Shown here in pieces: positions 42,943 through 51,979 of a stretch of DNA of 64,000 bases. The stretch lies in NCBI RefSeq assembly GCF_000169455.1, contig NZ_AAYC01000004.1, forward strand, positions 248,001 through 312,000. The letters are read 5' to 3'. This DNA comes from Roseobacter sp. SK209-2-6. Its GTDB lineage: Bacteria; Pseudomonadota; Alphaproteobacteria; Rhodobacterales; Rhodobacteraceae. A program made the translations under genes and the position numbers. Under the pieces are notes generated by a model. It was given only the letters and a program-made list of their open reading frames with translations. It was not told the DNA's origin and did no database searches. How positions within the stretch are numbered: position 1 is the stretch's first letter; every line of letters starts with the position of its first letter.

Positions 42943-44275
42943 GTGTCATCCCTTCGATCAGGATCGATGGCACCACCCGCGACAGATAGGTTCGGGCATC
43001 ATTGGCCGGGATAATGCGCAACAGCATATCACGCAGATTGTCGGCGATTGTGCATTCATTGACCGGATAGAGGATCTCGCCGTTTTCCACCCAAAAGCCG
43101 GAGGCCCCACGGGAATAATCCCCGGTATTGGGGTTGATGGTGGACCCGATCAGCGAGGTGACCAGAAGGCCAGTGCCCATGTTTGCGATCAGCTCCTCCC
43201 GGCTTTGATCACCTGGGGTCAGGGCAATGTTCCAATTCGCTGGGGAAGGCACGGATCCGATGCCACGGGCGGCATTTCCGGTGCTCTCAAGTCCCAGTTT
43301 GCGGGCAGAGGCAAGATCCATGGTCCAGTCGGTCAAAACGCCGTCCTTGACGATCTCGCGCTTTTGCGTTGGCAGGCCTTCGCCGTCAAAGGGGCGCGAG
43401 CCGGAAATGCGCGCACGATGCGGATCCTCTGTTACCGAGAGTGCCGCTGGCAGGACTTGCTTGCCCAGGTCATCCTTCAGCCAGGAAGATCCCCGCGCAA
43501 TGGCAGCGCCATTGGAGGCTGAAAGGAGATGCCCGATCAGAGAAGAGGAGATGCGCTCATCAAAGAGAACCGGGTAGGTGCCGGTCTTGGGGCGGCGCGC
43601 ATTGAGCCGTGCCACCGCGCGTTCTCCGGCAATGCGGCCGATTTCATCCGGACTGCGCAGATCACTCAGGAAGGTGCGGGAATCGCCATCGTGGTCGCGC
43701 TCCATGCCGGTTCCCGTGCCTGCGATGCCAACGCAGGACACGGAGTGTCCGGAACGGATATACCCGCCGGAAAACCCGTTGCTGGTCGCAAGGTGGATCT
43801 CATGGCGACCAAAGCCCGCACTGGCGGATTGGACCTGGCTGACGCCTTGGACCGCCTGGCAAGCGGCCTCTGCAGCCAGCGCGCTTTGTTGCAGGGCCTC
43901 AGGGGCGGGTTCCGGGCTATCGTCGTTCAGCTCCAGCGCGGCAAGATCCCAGTTTTGCGCCAGTTGACCCGCCTCTGCCAGGAAGGCATAGGGATCTTCT
44001 GGTGCTTCGCGGGCCATGGCGACGGCACGTTCCGCCATTGCGGTGATGGTTTCGGGGCGATGATCCGAAGAAGAGACCTGCGCCTGACGCTGGCCGACAA
44101 AAACCCGCAACCCCAGATCGGTTCCTTCCGAACGCTCTGCATGTTCCAGCTTACCCTCATGCACTTCGATGCTGAGGGAGCTGCCCGCGGCGGCCATCGC
44201 ATCTACAGCGTCCGCGCCTGCAGTTTTGGCGGCTTTGATCAGGGCATCACATAACGCTTGCGGGGACTGGGACAT
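42929..44275 (-). CDS. pmbA: TldE/PmbA-type modulator of the TldD/E protease
   Basis: A 448-aa protein of the TldD/PmbA family, acting with TldD in an intracellular zinc protease that processes peptides such as microcin precursors and degrades CcdA. The HExxxH zinc motif of TldD is absent, which identifies the TldE/PmbA partner. SRGASGFWVENGEILYPVNE near the C-terminus is diagnostic. It is the first gene of the leftward run pmbA-cysQ-waaA-lpxK. tldD is not in the window. Confidence 0.93.
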   Translation of the reverse strand: MSQSPQALCDALIKAAKTAGADAVDAMAAAGSSLSIEVHEGKLEHAERSEGTDLGLRVFVGQRQAQVSSSDHRPETITAMAERAVAMAREAPEDPYAFLAEAGQLAQNWDLAALELNDDSPEPAPEALQQSALAAEAACQAVQGVSQVQSASAGFGRHEIHLATSNGFSGGYIRSGHSVSCVGIAGTGTGMERDHDGDSRTFLSDLRSPDEIGRIAGERAVARLNARRPKTGTYPVLFDERISSSLIGHLLSASNGAAIARGSSWLKDDLGKQVLPAALSVTEDPHRARISGSRPFDGEGLPTQKREIVKDGVLTDWTMDLASARKLGLESTGNAARGIGSVPSPANWNIALTPGDQSREELIANMGTGLLVTSLIGSTINPNTGDYSRGASGFWVENGEILYPVNECTIADNLRDMLLRIIPANDARTYLSRVVPSILIEGMTLAGS

Positions 44276-44342
44276 GGGACCTACTCTTTTTGCTCTCCTC
44301 TAAGAGCTATCCAGAGCGGCGCGCTGCCGCAAGGGTGTGGAA

Positions 44343-44370
44343 CAAAAAAGGGCCGCGTGATGCGGCCCTT
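44343..44370 (-). terminator. Terminator of the DUF2125 gene
   Basis: A 7-bp stem GGGCCGC / GCGGCCC (44350-44356 with 44362-44368) is followed leftward by TTTTTTG. It lies about 42 bp past the DUF2125 stop and before pmbA. Confidence 0.9.
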
Positions 44371-44411
44371 TGATCTGTTCCCGAATTGGGTTTTGCTTTT
44401 GTTTTGCGCCC

Positions 44412-45938
44412 TTACTTGATGCGCTGACCATTGGCGTGGATCTGACCATCGCCGGATACCTTGATCTCTGAGGTCAGGGTATCTTCGCCTTCACCAGGCA
44501 CACCAAACATGCCCATCATCATGCGGGCACCCATGGCATCGCTATCGCTGACCAGACCCATCTGGATCAGCTTGTCGATCAGGCCATTGGCGCCGGTCAG
44601 TTCGATATTGGCAACCCCATCGGGTGCAGGCATGCCGTCAAAGGTCTGAAGGTCAGTATTGTCAAAGGTGAAATCACCGGTGCCGGTCAGTTTGGCACCT
44701 GCTGCAGAAACCAGGAAGTTGTTGATGCTGACCGCGTTCAGCTCACCCGGCTGCGCTTGACCGCGTTCGACGGCTTCGATGGACTTGGGGTCCAGCAGAT
44801 CAAACAGCAGCTTGGCCTTGCCAGTCAGATCCAGGACAACTGTGGCCGGGTCATGTGGCAGGCTGCCTGCCGGGTCAACCATACCCCAGAGCATCTCTGG
44901 CACAGCGAAATCCCGCAGAGTGACGCCAAGGGCAAAACCCTGTTCTTCATTGGATTGCATAATCGGCATTGCCAGTTTGAAACCCAGCTCTGCCATGTTT
45001 AGCGCCAATGGGAAGGGGATTTCAGAGCCCGCAACATTCAGTGCCACACCCTGGTGGTTGATGTCGTAGGAAATGCCCTCTTGGCCGATACCAAACCCAA
45101 AGGTGCCCCCGGTTGAGCTGCTTTGGAGATCAAAGCTGTCATTGCCATCCTTTACAGCGATCTGACCATTGCCGCCGCCATAGGTAAAGTTGCCCTTGCT
45201 TGCGAGCCCTGCTTTAACCAATCCGCTAAAATCGGCCGGGTTCGACGCGTCACCAGGGACTGTGCTGGTGCTGGTCATGGCGAGGTTCTGCATCTGACCT
45301 TTGAACAGGGCGCTGTCGTTGCCCCCTGGCTCTTTGAAGTTGAGGTCATAGCTCAGCCCGGCGGCCTGGATGTTCTGATCATAGCTGCGCTGACCGGCGA
45401 TGGTCATATCGGTCTTGGAGGTAAGACCGGTGAATTCGATGGATGCTTTCAAGGCATCCGCTGGGATGTCCTCACCTGTTGCTTCTATCTGGCTCAGCGA
45501 AAGCGTGGCTTTGGCGGTGGTATAGGCATAGTGCATTTTTGCAGCATCGCCAGAAACCACCATGGGTGCGCCGTCGTGGGTATAGAGGATCTCGACAGAA
45601 AATTTGTCGCTGCCCTCTTGCCCGGAAATGGTCATCGGGAATTCCGCTGGCAGTTCGATATTGACCGTGCCATCGCCATTTTCGACAAAGCGAAGCTCTG
45701 GCATTGCGAAACTCGCGGAGCCTTCGGCCTCCGGCATCGGGAAGGACATTGCGATGTCGCTGACAGTCAGGGTGCCGCCAGATTGGCTCTCGGTTCCGGC
45801 GAATGTATAACCCATCCCGGACATATAAGCCTTCCAATCGGACCAGACGTCCTGGGCGCTGACATCAGCCAGGGCACCTTGGGCAGTCAATGCCAGGACA
45901 GCGGCTGCGCTGCCACCACGTGCGAGGAATACGGACAT
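44412..45938 (-). CDS. DUF2125-family exported protein
   Basis: A 508-aa protein with a signal peptide (hydrophobic AAAVLALTAQGALA, cleavage near ALA-DV about residue 25). The rest is a long beta-rich domain with repeated DIAMSFPMP / LRDFAVPEML-type strands, resembling DUF2125, a periplasmic alphaproteobacterial family distantly like AsmA-type beta structures. Its function is not established. ATG 45938 has AAGG at 8 nt; ATG 45956 is possible. It is divergent from the SDR gene and transcribed alone. Confidence 0.88.
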   Translation of the reverse strand: MSVFLARGGSAAAVLALTAQGALADVSAQDVWSDWKAYMSGMGYTFAGTESQSGGTLTVSDIAMSFPMPEAEGSASFAMPELRFVENGDGTVNIELPAEFPMTISGQEGSDKFSVEILYTHDGAPMVVSGDAAKMHYAYTTAKATLSLSQIEATGEDIPADALKASIEFTGLTSKTDMTIAGQRSYDQNIQAAGLSYDLNFKEPGGNDSALFKGQMQNLAMTSTSTVPGDASNPADFSGLVKAGLASKGNFTYGGGNGQIAVKDGNDSFDLQSSSTGGTFGFGIGQEGISYDINHQGVALNVAGSEIPFPLALNMAELGFKLAMPIMQSNEEQGFALGVTLRDFAVPEMLWGMVDPAGSLPHDPATVVLDLTGKAKLLFDLLDPKSIEAVERGQAQPGELNAVSINNFLVSAAGAKLTGTGDFTFDNTDLQTFDGMPAPDGVANIELTGANGLIDKLIQMGLVSDSDAMGARMMMGMFGVPGEGEDTLTSEIKVSGDGQIHANGQRIK

Positions 45939-46076
45939 CGGATAACCTTTCTGCATATCTGCAAATCAATGAGCAACATGGTCGACTGCCTGCGCCACAG
46001 CGTCAAGGGGGCGAGGGGCTGGACCGTTCCCCCTAAGCAGTCTACCACATTCAATAGCGGGGACTTGGAGATAAAA

Positions 46077-46829
46077 ATGATGGATATCAAGGGTAAAACA
46101 GTTGTCATCACTGGCGCGAGCCGGGGCATCGGGGCTGAAGCTGCTCGTATTTTTGCTGCCGCGGGCGCCAATCTGGCCTTGCTGGCAAGGGATGCGGAGC
46201 GCCTGAGCGATCTGGTGGAAGAGACCGGCGGAAATGCGCTTGCCTTTGCTTGCGATGTCTCTCAGCCTGGCGTCATGGCCGCTGCTTTGCAAAAAACACA
46301 GGAGCATTTTGGCAGCCTGGATGTTCTGATCAACAATGCCGGGGTCATCGCGCCAATTGCCCGTATCGAAGAGGCGGACCCGGAGGATTGGGGCAGGCTC
46401 ATCGATATCAATATCAAAGGTGTTTTCAATGGGATCCATGCAGCCTTGCCGCTGATGAAATCTGGTGGCGGTGGCACCATCATCAATATCGGCTCTGGTG
46501 CGGCGCAGAACCCGCTGGAGGCCTGGAGCGCCTATTGTACCTCAAAGGCGGGCCTCTTGATGCTGACCCGTGCCCTGCATCTGGAAGAGGGCGGCAATGG
46601 GATCCGGGTGCTCAGCCTCTCGCCCGGCACCGTGGCCACTGATATGCAGCGCGCCATCAAGCAGAGCGGCATCAACCCAGTGGCGGCCCTCGATTGGGAG
46701 GATCACATCCCAGCGGATTGGCCAGCGCGCACGCTCCTGTGGATGTGCAGCCAAGATGCGGATGAGTTCCTGGGCACCGAGATTTCACTGCGTCTGGAAC
46801 ACATTCGTCAGCGGGCCGGTCTGATATGA
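46077..46829 (+). CDS. Short-chain dehydrogenase/reductase
   Basis: A 250-aa classical SDR. TGASRGIG (about 12-19) binds NAD(P), NNAG lies at about 89-92, Ser is in NIGSG, and the catalytic YxxxK is AYCTSKAG. The residues after beta-2 (LARDAERL) suggest NADP through the Arg. The substrate is unknown. GGAG precedes ATG 46077 at 7 nt; the next codon is also ATG. The open frame continues far upstream over the DUF2125 gene, but that stretch is antisense. The stop overlaps the crotonase-family gene (ATGA). Confidence 0.92.
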   Translation: MMDIKGKTVVITGASRGIGAEAARIFAAAGANLALLARDAERLSDLVEETGGNALAFACDVSQPGVMAAALQKTQEHFGSLDVLINNAGVIAPIARIEEADPEDWGRLIDINIKGVFNGIHAALPLMKSGGGGTIINIGSGAAQNPLEAWSAYCTSKAGLLMLTRALHLEEGGNGIRVLSLSPGTVATDMQRAIKQSGINPVAALDWEDHIPADWPARTLLWMCSQDADEFLGTEISLRLEHIRQRAGLI

Positions 46830-47449
46830 TCGAGCTGGAGATCTCTGAAGACGGGTTGTGGACTGTCGTTCTGAACCGCCCGGAAAAGGCCAATTCCCTG
46901 ACCACCGGCATGCTGGAAGAGCTGGTGGATATTGCCACCAAGGCGCGCGATGCACGCGGGCTGATCCTGACCGGACGGGGCAAGGTCTTCAGCGCCGGGG
47001 CTGATCTGGAAGAAGCGCGCGCTGGCCTTGCCACATCGCCGCTTTGGGAGCAGCTGTCATCGGCCATGGCAGAACTGTCCTGCCTGAAGGTCGCTGCCCT
47101 GAACGGGACCTTGGCCGGTGGCGCCAATGGCATGGTGTTGGCCTGCGATATCCGCCTGGCTGTGCCGACAGCAAAGTTTTTCTATCCGGTGATGAAGCTT
47201 GGCTACCTGCCGCAGCCCTCGGATGCGGGGCGTATGCGGGATCTGATCGGCCCTGCGCGCACCAAGATGATCCTTGCTGGCGGCCAGAAGATCGAAGCGC
47301 CGGAGGCCTGCGCCTGGGGGCTGGTGGATCGCCTTGTGGAGCCTGAGGATCTGATGCAGGCGGCCTGTGACCTCTTGGCCGATGCGCTTGCCGCCAAGCC
47401 AGAGATTGCCAGCGGGATCCTCGACATGTGCCGGGGCGGTACCCGGTAA
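46826..47449 (+). CDS. Crotonase-fold (enoyl-CoA hydratase-like) protein lacking catalytic glutamates
   Basis: A 207-aa member of the crotonase superfamily, shorter than the usual 255-260 aa because the C-terminal helices are missing. The CoA/oxyanion segment SAGADLEEA and GGANGMVLACDI are recognisable. Aligned with rat enoyl-CoA hydratase, Glu144 is replaced by Gly (GGANG) and Glu164 by Val (YPVMKLG), so hydratase activity is unlikely. It may be an isomerase, hydrolase or non-catalytic member. It is coupled at both ends to the SDR and VOC genes. Confidence 0.9.
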   Translation: MIELEISEDGLWTVVLNRPEKANSLTTGMLEELVDIATKARDARGLILTGRGKVFSAGADLEEARAGLATSPLWEQLSSAMAELSCLKVAALNGTLAGGANGMVLACDIRLAVPTAKFFYPVMKLGYLPQPSDAGRMRDLIGPARTKMILAGGQKIEAPEACAWGLVDRLVEPEDLMQAACDLLADALAAKPEIASGILDMCRGGTR

Positions 47450-48138
47450 TGTCCCGTCTCGCCGCAGTCCGGTTGCAGGTTCCGGACCCAGAGGCACTGG
47501 TGCCTTTCTACCGTGACGCTCTAGGCATGCGCGCTGCTGAAGATGACGGCGGCTCCTGGCGGCTGGGCTATCCTGGCGAAGATGCGGATCTGCTGCTGCT
47601 GCCCGGCGGGTCGCATCAGATCTCCAACCGGTCTGACCGCTACTGGAAGATCGGGATCTGCCTGCCGGATCTTGATCTCGCTTGCCAGCAGCTGCGGCAG
47701 AGAGGCATCCAGGTCTCAGCGCCGCATCAGTTTCTCGACATCGGCTATATGGCGCATTTGCAGGACCCCGCGGGATTTGCCATCGAGCTGCTGCAGCATG
47801 ATTTTGAGGGGCAGGAGCCTAAAGGCGATCCGGACCAGCCGCTTGGGGGCGGTGCCCATATTGGCCAGATCACCCTGCGCACTGGAGATATCGGGGCTGA
47901 ACTTGTCGAACATGCCGGGATGAAGCTGCTCTCTGTGCAGCCCGTCCCTGACTATGGGTTTGATCTGTATTTCCTGGCTTTCACCACAGAAGAGCCGCCC
48001 AATGCGGATTTGCAAGCGGTGGAAAACCGTCCCTGGCTTTGGCGCCGTCCCTATACCACGTTGGAATTTCAGCATCTTCCCGGTGCGAGCATCAGTGAAA
48101 CCCCGGCCTATCAGGGGCTTAAAATCACCGATTTATAA
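47449..48138 (+). CDS. VOC-family (glyoxalase/dioxygenase-fold) protein
   Basis: A 229-aa protein with two VOC modules: the first at about 3-122 (LQVPDPEALVPFYRDALGM, ending FAIELLQ), the second from about 142 (HIGQITLRTGDIGAELVEHAGMKLLS). The first module keeps the end-of-strand Glu, but the usual leading metal His is Ala. The reaction is unknown. The ATG shares one base with the crotonase-gene stop, so the three genes form one translationally coupled operon, presumably for one short pathway. Confidence 0.87.
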   Translation: MSRLAAVRLQVPDPEALVPFYRDALGMRAAEDDGGSWRLGYPGEDADLLLLPGGSHQISNRSDRYWKIGICLPDLDLACQQLRQRGIQVSAPHQFLDIGYMAHLQDPAGFAIELLQHDFEGQEPKGDPDQPLGGGAHIGQITLRTGDIGAELVEHAGMKLLSVQPVPDYGFDLYFLAFTTEEPPNADLQAVENRPWLWRRPYTTLEFQHLPGASISETPAYQGLKITDL

Positions 48139-48147
48139 GGCCTGGCC

Positions 48148-48456
48148 TTAGCGCTTACGCCGTTTGCCCGGCACCCGGGAATGGAAATCAGGCGGGCGTT
48201 TGCGCACCCAGGCAATGAATTTAGCCAAGCGCGGATGGGCCCGCAGGGCGGCAATACTGTGAAACTCCCGCGCCAGCTCCGCTTCTGTGAGGGTGGCGTG
48301 GATCTCACGGTGGCAAATATCATGCAGCAGGACCCTGTGCTCTGGCTTGCCGCCTTTCAGCTTGGGCACCAGATGGTGCTGGCTCTGCGGCACACCGGGT
48401 GGAATCGAACGCTGGCAAAGCGGGCAGATGGGCGGGTCCTCTTCGGTGTCGGGCAT
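48148..48456 (-). CDS. Small HNH nuclease-like protein
   Basis: A 102-aa protein with a zinc-knuckle CPLCQ near the N-terminus, QHHLVPKLKGG as the beta-beta part of the HNH core, and DICHREIH as the third element with Cys and His. The C-terminus is very basic (KRPPDFHSRVPGKRRKR), suited to DNA or RNA binding. No restriction methylase or toxin-antitoxin partner is adjacent. It converges with the VOC gene (9 bp apart) and is divergent from the flavoprotein gene. Confidence 0.85.
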   Translation of the reverse strand: MPDTEEDPPICPLCQRSIPPGVPQSQHHLVPKLKGGKPEHRVLLHDICHREIHATLTEAELAREFHSIAALRAHPRLAKFIAWVRKRPPDFHSRVPGKRRKR

Positions 48457-48525
48457 TGCTGGCCTCGTCTTTTTCCCTGCAGTGCATTACAGGGCTGAAG
48501 GACATGATCATGCAAGGGGCTTGCG

Positions 48526-49722
48526 ATGGCGGAGCATTGGGATGCGGTGGTGATTGGCGGCGGGCCTGCGGGACTGATGGCTGCTGGTGAAATCGCTGCT
48601 GCCGGTCATCGCTGCCTGGTGCTGGAAGCCAAGCCCTCGATGGCGCGCAAATTGCTGATGGCGGGGAAATCCGGCCTCAACCTCACCAAGGATGAGCCGC
48701 TGGAGGGTTTTCTCGACCACTACGGGGCGGCTCGGGTCAATCTGGAGCAGATGATCCGTGCTTTTGACCCTGCTGAGGTGCAGCGCTGGGCGCAGGCACT
48801 GGGGCGGGAGCTGTTCACCGGCTCAACCGGGCGGGTCTTTCCAAGGGAAATGAAGGCATCACCACTGTTGCGGGCCTGGCTGCGAGAGTTGCAGGCCTCT
48901 GGTGTTGAGCAGCGGTTGCGCTGGCGCTGGCAGGGCTGGCGGGAGAGCAATCTGTTATTCGAAACCCCGGACGGGCGGCAGGAAATCGCGGCCAAAGCTG
49001 TGATCCTTGCCCTGGGCGGTGCCAGTTGGGCCCGGCTTGGCTCTGATGGGCTTTGGGCGGAACACCTGCAGGGCAGGGGGATTGCCCATGCTCCGTTTAA
49101 GTCTGCAAATGCCGGTCTGCTGGTGGAATGGTCGGCACATATGGCGCCGCATTTCGGCGAACCTATCAAGGGTGTGGAGTGGCAGGCCGGGGATTTACGC
49201 TCGCGCGGGGAGGCGGTGATTTCAGCCCGCGGGCTGGAAGGCGGCGGCATCTATTCCATCTGTGCCACGGTGCGGGAGGGGGAGGCGCTGTCCGTGGATC
49301 TGCTGCCGGATCTGCCACTGGAAGAGGTGCAAAAGCGCCTGTCCCGCCCGCGCGGCAAGGCGAGCCTAGCAAACCACCTGCGCAAAAGTCTGAAACTGGG
49401 TGCGGGGCGCATGGCATTGCTGCAGGAGTTCGGCCGTCCCTTGCCGAAGGATCCCGCTGCGCTTGCTGCCGTGATCAAGGCACTGCCGGTCAAACACGCA
49501 GGCCTGCGCCCCCTGGATGAGGCGATCTCTACCGCTGGCGGTGTGCCCTGGGCAGAGCTGGACGGCGCTTTGATGCTGAAAAGGCTCCCCGGCATATTCT
49601 GCGCCGGGGAGATGATCGATTGGGAGGCCCCTACGGGAGGCTATCTCTTGACCGCTTGCCTGGCGACGGGGCGCTGGGCAGGGCAGGGGGCTACGCGCTT
49701 TCTGGCCGAACCAGTGTCCTGA
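48526..49722 (+). CDS. BaiN/RdsA-family NAD(P)/FAD-dependent oxidoreductase (HI0933-like)
   Basis: A 398-aa flavoprotein. The Rossmann motif VVIGGGPAGLMAAGEIA (about 8-24) is followed by the family segment KLLMAGKSGLNLTKDEPLEGFL, a middle lid domain, and the C-terminal STAGGVPWAELD / GEMIDWEAPTGGYLLTACLATG that completes the FAD site. Its physiological substrate is unknown. AAGGGG precedes the ATG at 7 nt. Confidence 0.92.
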   Translation: MAEHWDAVVIGGGPAGLMAAGEIAAAGHRCLVLEAKPSMARKLLMAGKSGLNLTKDEPLEGFLDHYGAARVNLEQMIRAFDPAEVQRWAQALGRELFTGSTGRVFPREMKASPLLRAWLRELQASGVEQRLRWRWQGWRESNLLFETPDGRQEIAAKAVILALGGASWARLGSDGLWAEHLQGRGIAHAPFKSANAGLLVEWSAHMAPHFGEPIKGVEWQAGDLRSRGEAVISARGLEGGGIYSICATVREGEALSVDLLPDLPLEEVQKRLSRPRGKASLANHLRKSLKLGAGRMALLQEFGRPLPKDPAALAAVIKALPVKHAGLRPLDEAISTAGGVPWAELDGALMLKRLPGIFCAGEMIDWEAPTGGYLLTACLATGRWAGQGATRFLAEPVS

Positions 49723-49738
49723 AGCCCGAACAGACAGC

Positions 49739-50329
49739 CTATTTCGACAGCTCGGCGACCCGGCGATAGGCATCGCGGCTGCGCATGGCCTTGCCATAGG
49801 CCAGCAGCGCTTCGCTTTCGATCGGGAATTTGGCGGCAAAGGCCCAGCTGAGACAGTGATAGAAAACGATGTCCGCGATGGTGAAGTCCTCACCCATCAC
49901 GAAAGGACCCTTGATGCGCTTTTCGATCAGGCCCAGGTTACGGGCGAATTCCCATTTCAGGCTGTCTTTCACCTCTGGCACACGCTTGTCCTCTGGCAGG
50001 GCAAAGCTGTGGCGGGCCGCGGCCCAAAGCACGGCATCCAGCTCATCCAGGCAGAGATTGGTCATAGCGTCCTGCTGCGCCCGCGCCAAAGTGCCCGCAG
50101 GTGCAGTCAAGGCACCGTGCTTATCCGCCAGATAGGTGATGATTGCGGTGGAATCCGTCACTATGGTGCCATCTTCCACCAGGATCGGCACCTTCCCCGA
50201 GGCGTTGAGTTCAATAACCTCGGGCGTCTGGGGGTAGGCCGGGTTCAGCTCATAGGATTGCCCCAGCTCTTCCAGTGCCCAGAGAACCCGGAAGGCGCGG
50301 GTCTGAACTTTGCCAATGACGGTATACAT
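49739..50329 (-). CDS. Glutathione S-transferase family protein
   Basis: A 196-aa GST. The thioredoxin-fold N-terminus (residues 1-75) has the cis-Pro in KVPILVEDG and the glutathione-contact DSTAI. The all-helical C-terminal domain ends with FTIADIVFYHCLSWA, the conserved N-capping box. The likely catalytic Ser/Thr near residue 10 (KVQTRA) is not certain. AGGGAG precedes ATG 50329. It is transcribed alone, converging with the flavoprotein gene. Confidence 0.92.
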   Translation of the reverse strand: MYTVIGKVQTRAFRVLWALEELGQSYELNPAYPQTPEVIELNASGKVPILVEDGTIVTDSTAIITYLADKHGALTAPAGTLARAQQDAMTNLCLDELDAVLWAAARHSFALPEDKRVPEVKDSLKWEFARNLGLIEKRIKGPFVMGEDFTIADIVFYHCLSWAFAAKFPIESEALLAYGKAMRSRDAYRRVAELSK

Positions 50330-50417
50330 GCGTGTCTCCCTGAATTGTTCCTGTCAGGATGGAAGATGCAGCAGCCAGGTCAAGTCAAAGAGGCGTCAGA
50401 AGCGAGTCGGCGTTACG

Positions 50418-51446
50418 TCAGCGGGCGCGTCCCAGCATGGAAAGCCGGATCAAGGCGCGCTCCATCAGCGCCAGGGCTGGTGCCGTTTGCCCGGCAGAGC
50501 GCAGCTGCAGGTCGGTATCGGTCAAGAGCGTCAGTGCCTTTTGCAGCCGTTCCGCGCCCCAGTTCTGTGCCTGACGCAGTACCCTGTCGCGGCGTTTGCC
50601 ATAGAGCGGCGGGCGCAGTGACCCGATCCCCTGGGCGGGGCCTCCTGGGGCGGCGGCCACGGAATAAAGCGTGCGGAAATGCCGGGTGGCGCCAATGCAA
50701 AGCGTCACCGCATTGGTGCCCTGGGCCTGCAGCCGTCCCATCAGCGGGCCGATCTCCGGTGTGCGCCCCTCGGCCACCACATTCAAGACATCATCCAGTG
50801 CGGCCTCGGTGGATTGCGGTGCCACCGCCTGGATGTCCTCCAGGCTAAGGGGGGCGCTGTCACCGTGTTTGTAGAGCGAGAGCTTTTCCACCATGCGGGA
50901 GAAATCACCAGGCCCAATGTCATTGGCGATATCCGTCAGCGCCGACATGCTGTCGCTAGGCACCTCGCGGATACCTGCCTCACCTAGGATGCGCTCGATC
51001 TCGGCGCGCGAGGGCGGGTCGTCATAGATGCCCATGGCATAGGCATTGCTGTGACCTTCGAAACCTTTGCGCAGTTTCGATGTCGCCTTGAGCTGGCCTG
51101 CGGTGACCACGATCTGCGCATCACCTGGCTGCCAGTCTTCCAGAGCTGCCAGAATCGCGGGTGCTGCGGTGTCATTGGCCTCTTCCACAAAGACCGCGCG
51201 GGCGCCGGGGAAAAAGCCAACGGCTTTGACCGCATCCAGCAAGAGCGCCGGATCCTTGCGCAACTCGCCGCCCGCCATGCGGGACAGCCGCATTTCCTCT
51301 TCGGCGCCGGGACCCAGAAGGGCCGCGAGCATCTGCTGACGCTTCAGCGCCACCCGCATCGCATCAGCACCATAGATCAACAGGCCAGTCTTGGCCGGAT
51401 CAGGCTTGGCGCAATAGGCCTCTGCGTCGCGGGGGGAGAGCTTCAT
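50418..51446 (-). CDS. holA: DNA polymerase III delta subunit
   Basis: A 342-aa clamp-loader subunit that opens the beta clamp. The degenerate AAA+ fold starts LLIYGADAMRV, continues with KAVGFFPGARAVFVEEAND, and the collar domain has ATRHFRTLY and the QNWGAERLQKAL helix. It shows no functional Walker A, as expected for delta. The start overlaps the lptE stop by 4 bp; the order leuS-lptE-holA is widely conserved. Confidence 0.95.
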   Translation of the reverse strand: MKLSPRDAEAYCAKPDPAKTGLLIYGADAMRVALKRQQMLAALLGPGAEEEMRLSRMAGGELRKDPALLLDAVKAVGFFPGARAVFVEEANDTAAPAILAALEDWQPGDAQIVVTAGQLKATSKLRKGFEGHSNAYAMGIYDDPPSRAEIERILGEAGIREVPSDSMSALTDIANDIGPGDFSRMVEKLSLYKHGDSAPLSLEDIQAVAPQSTEAALDDVLNVVAEGRTPEIGPLMGRLQAQGTNAVTLCIGATRHFRTLYSVAAAPGGPAQGIGSLRPPLYGKRRDRVLRQAQNWGAERLQKALTLLTDTDLQLRSAGQTAPALALMERALIRLSMLGRAR

Positions 51447-51979
51447 TCCGCAGGCGCGGCAGTGCTTGGAGTGGAAAGATCTGCCGTTGCATAGAGTTTT
51501 GCGGTGATCTGATCCGCTAGAATACGCATCAGGCGTTCAAAGGCATCGCTTTCGCCGGCCAGGGTCTCCACCGTGGTGCCGGTAGCGGAATATCCAGTAA
51601 AGGCGGTTTCCGTACCACTGGCCACAACGGCGCCATCACTGCGGCGCAGCAGGCTGTAGCCTGCATCGCCGATGATGGAGTAGCGGGTGATCTCATTGCC
51701 GGCGGTGATGGCTTGACCTTCGATACGGGTCGAAAGGGTCAGATCCAACTGATAGGCGCCATTGCCGCCCCGTCCCAGCCGATCTTCGAGATCGCGCACC
51801 AGCACATAGGCATTGCTATCCCCGCGAGAGCTGGTCTGCTCCGGGGTGGCTATATAGACCTGCCCATATAGGGCATGGCCATTGCCGCCCGGCGCGTGAA
51901 CCGGGGTGAACCCGCAAGCCGTGGCCACCAGAGAGGCAGCCAGGGCAAGAGAGAGGAGAGGCTTTTTAAGCAACAACAT
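51443..51979 (-). CDS. lptE: LPS-assembly lipoprotein LptE
   Basis: A 178-aa outer-membrane lipoprotein that plugs the LptD barrel. The signal peptide ([21 protein letters not shown]) ends at a lipobox-like ATAC with lipidated Cys about residue 22. The mature part begins [10 protein letters not shown], typical of alphaproteobacterial LptE. ATG 51979 lies 14 bp inside the end of leuS; the frame stays open upstream to 52027. The stop overlaps holA. Confidence 0.92.
   Translation of the reverse strand: MLLLKKPLLSLALAASLVATACGFTPVHAPGGNGHALYGQVYIATPEQTSSRGDSNAYVLVRDLEDRLGRGGNGAYQLDLTLSTRIEGQAITAGNEITRYSIIGDAGYSLLRRSDGAVVASGTETAFTGYSATGTTVETLAGESDAFERLMRILADQITAKLYATADLSTPSTAAPAE

Noticed and set aside
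45123-46076. N-terminal extension of the SDR frame by over 300 codons
   Set aside because: It runs antisense through the DUF2125 gene. The SDR has a proper ribosome site and Rossmann start at 46077.
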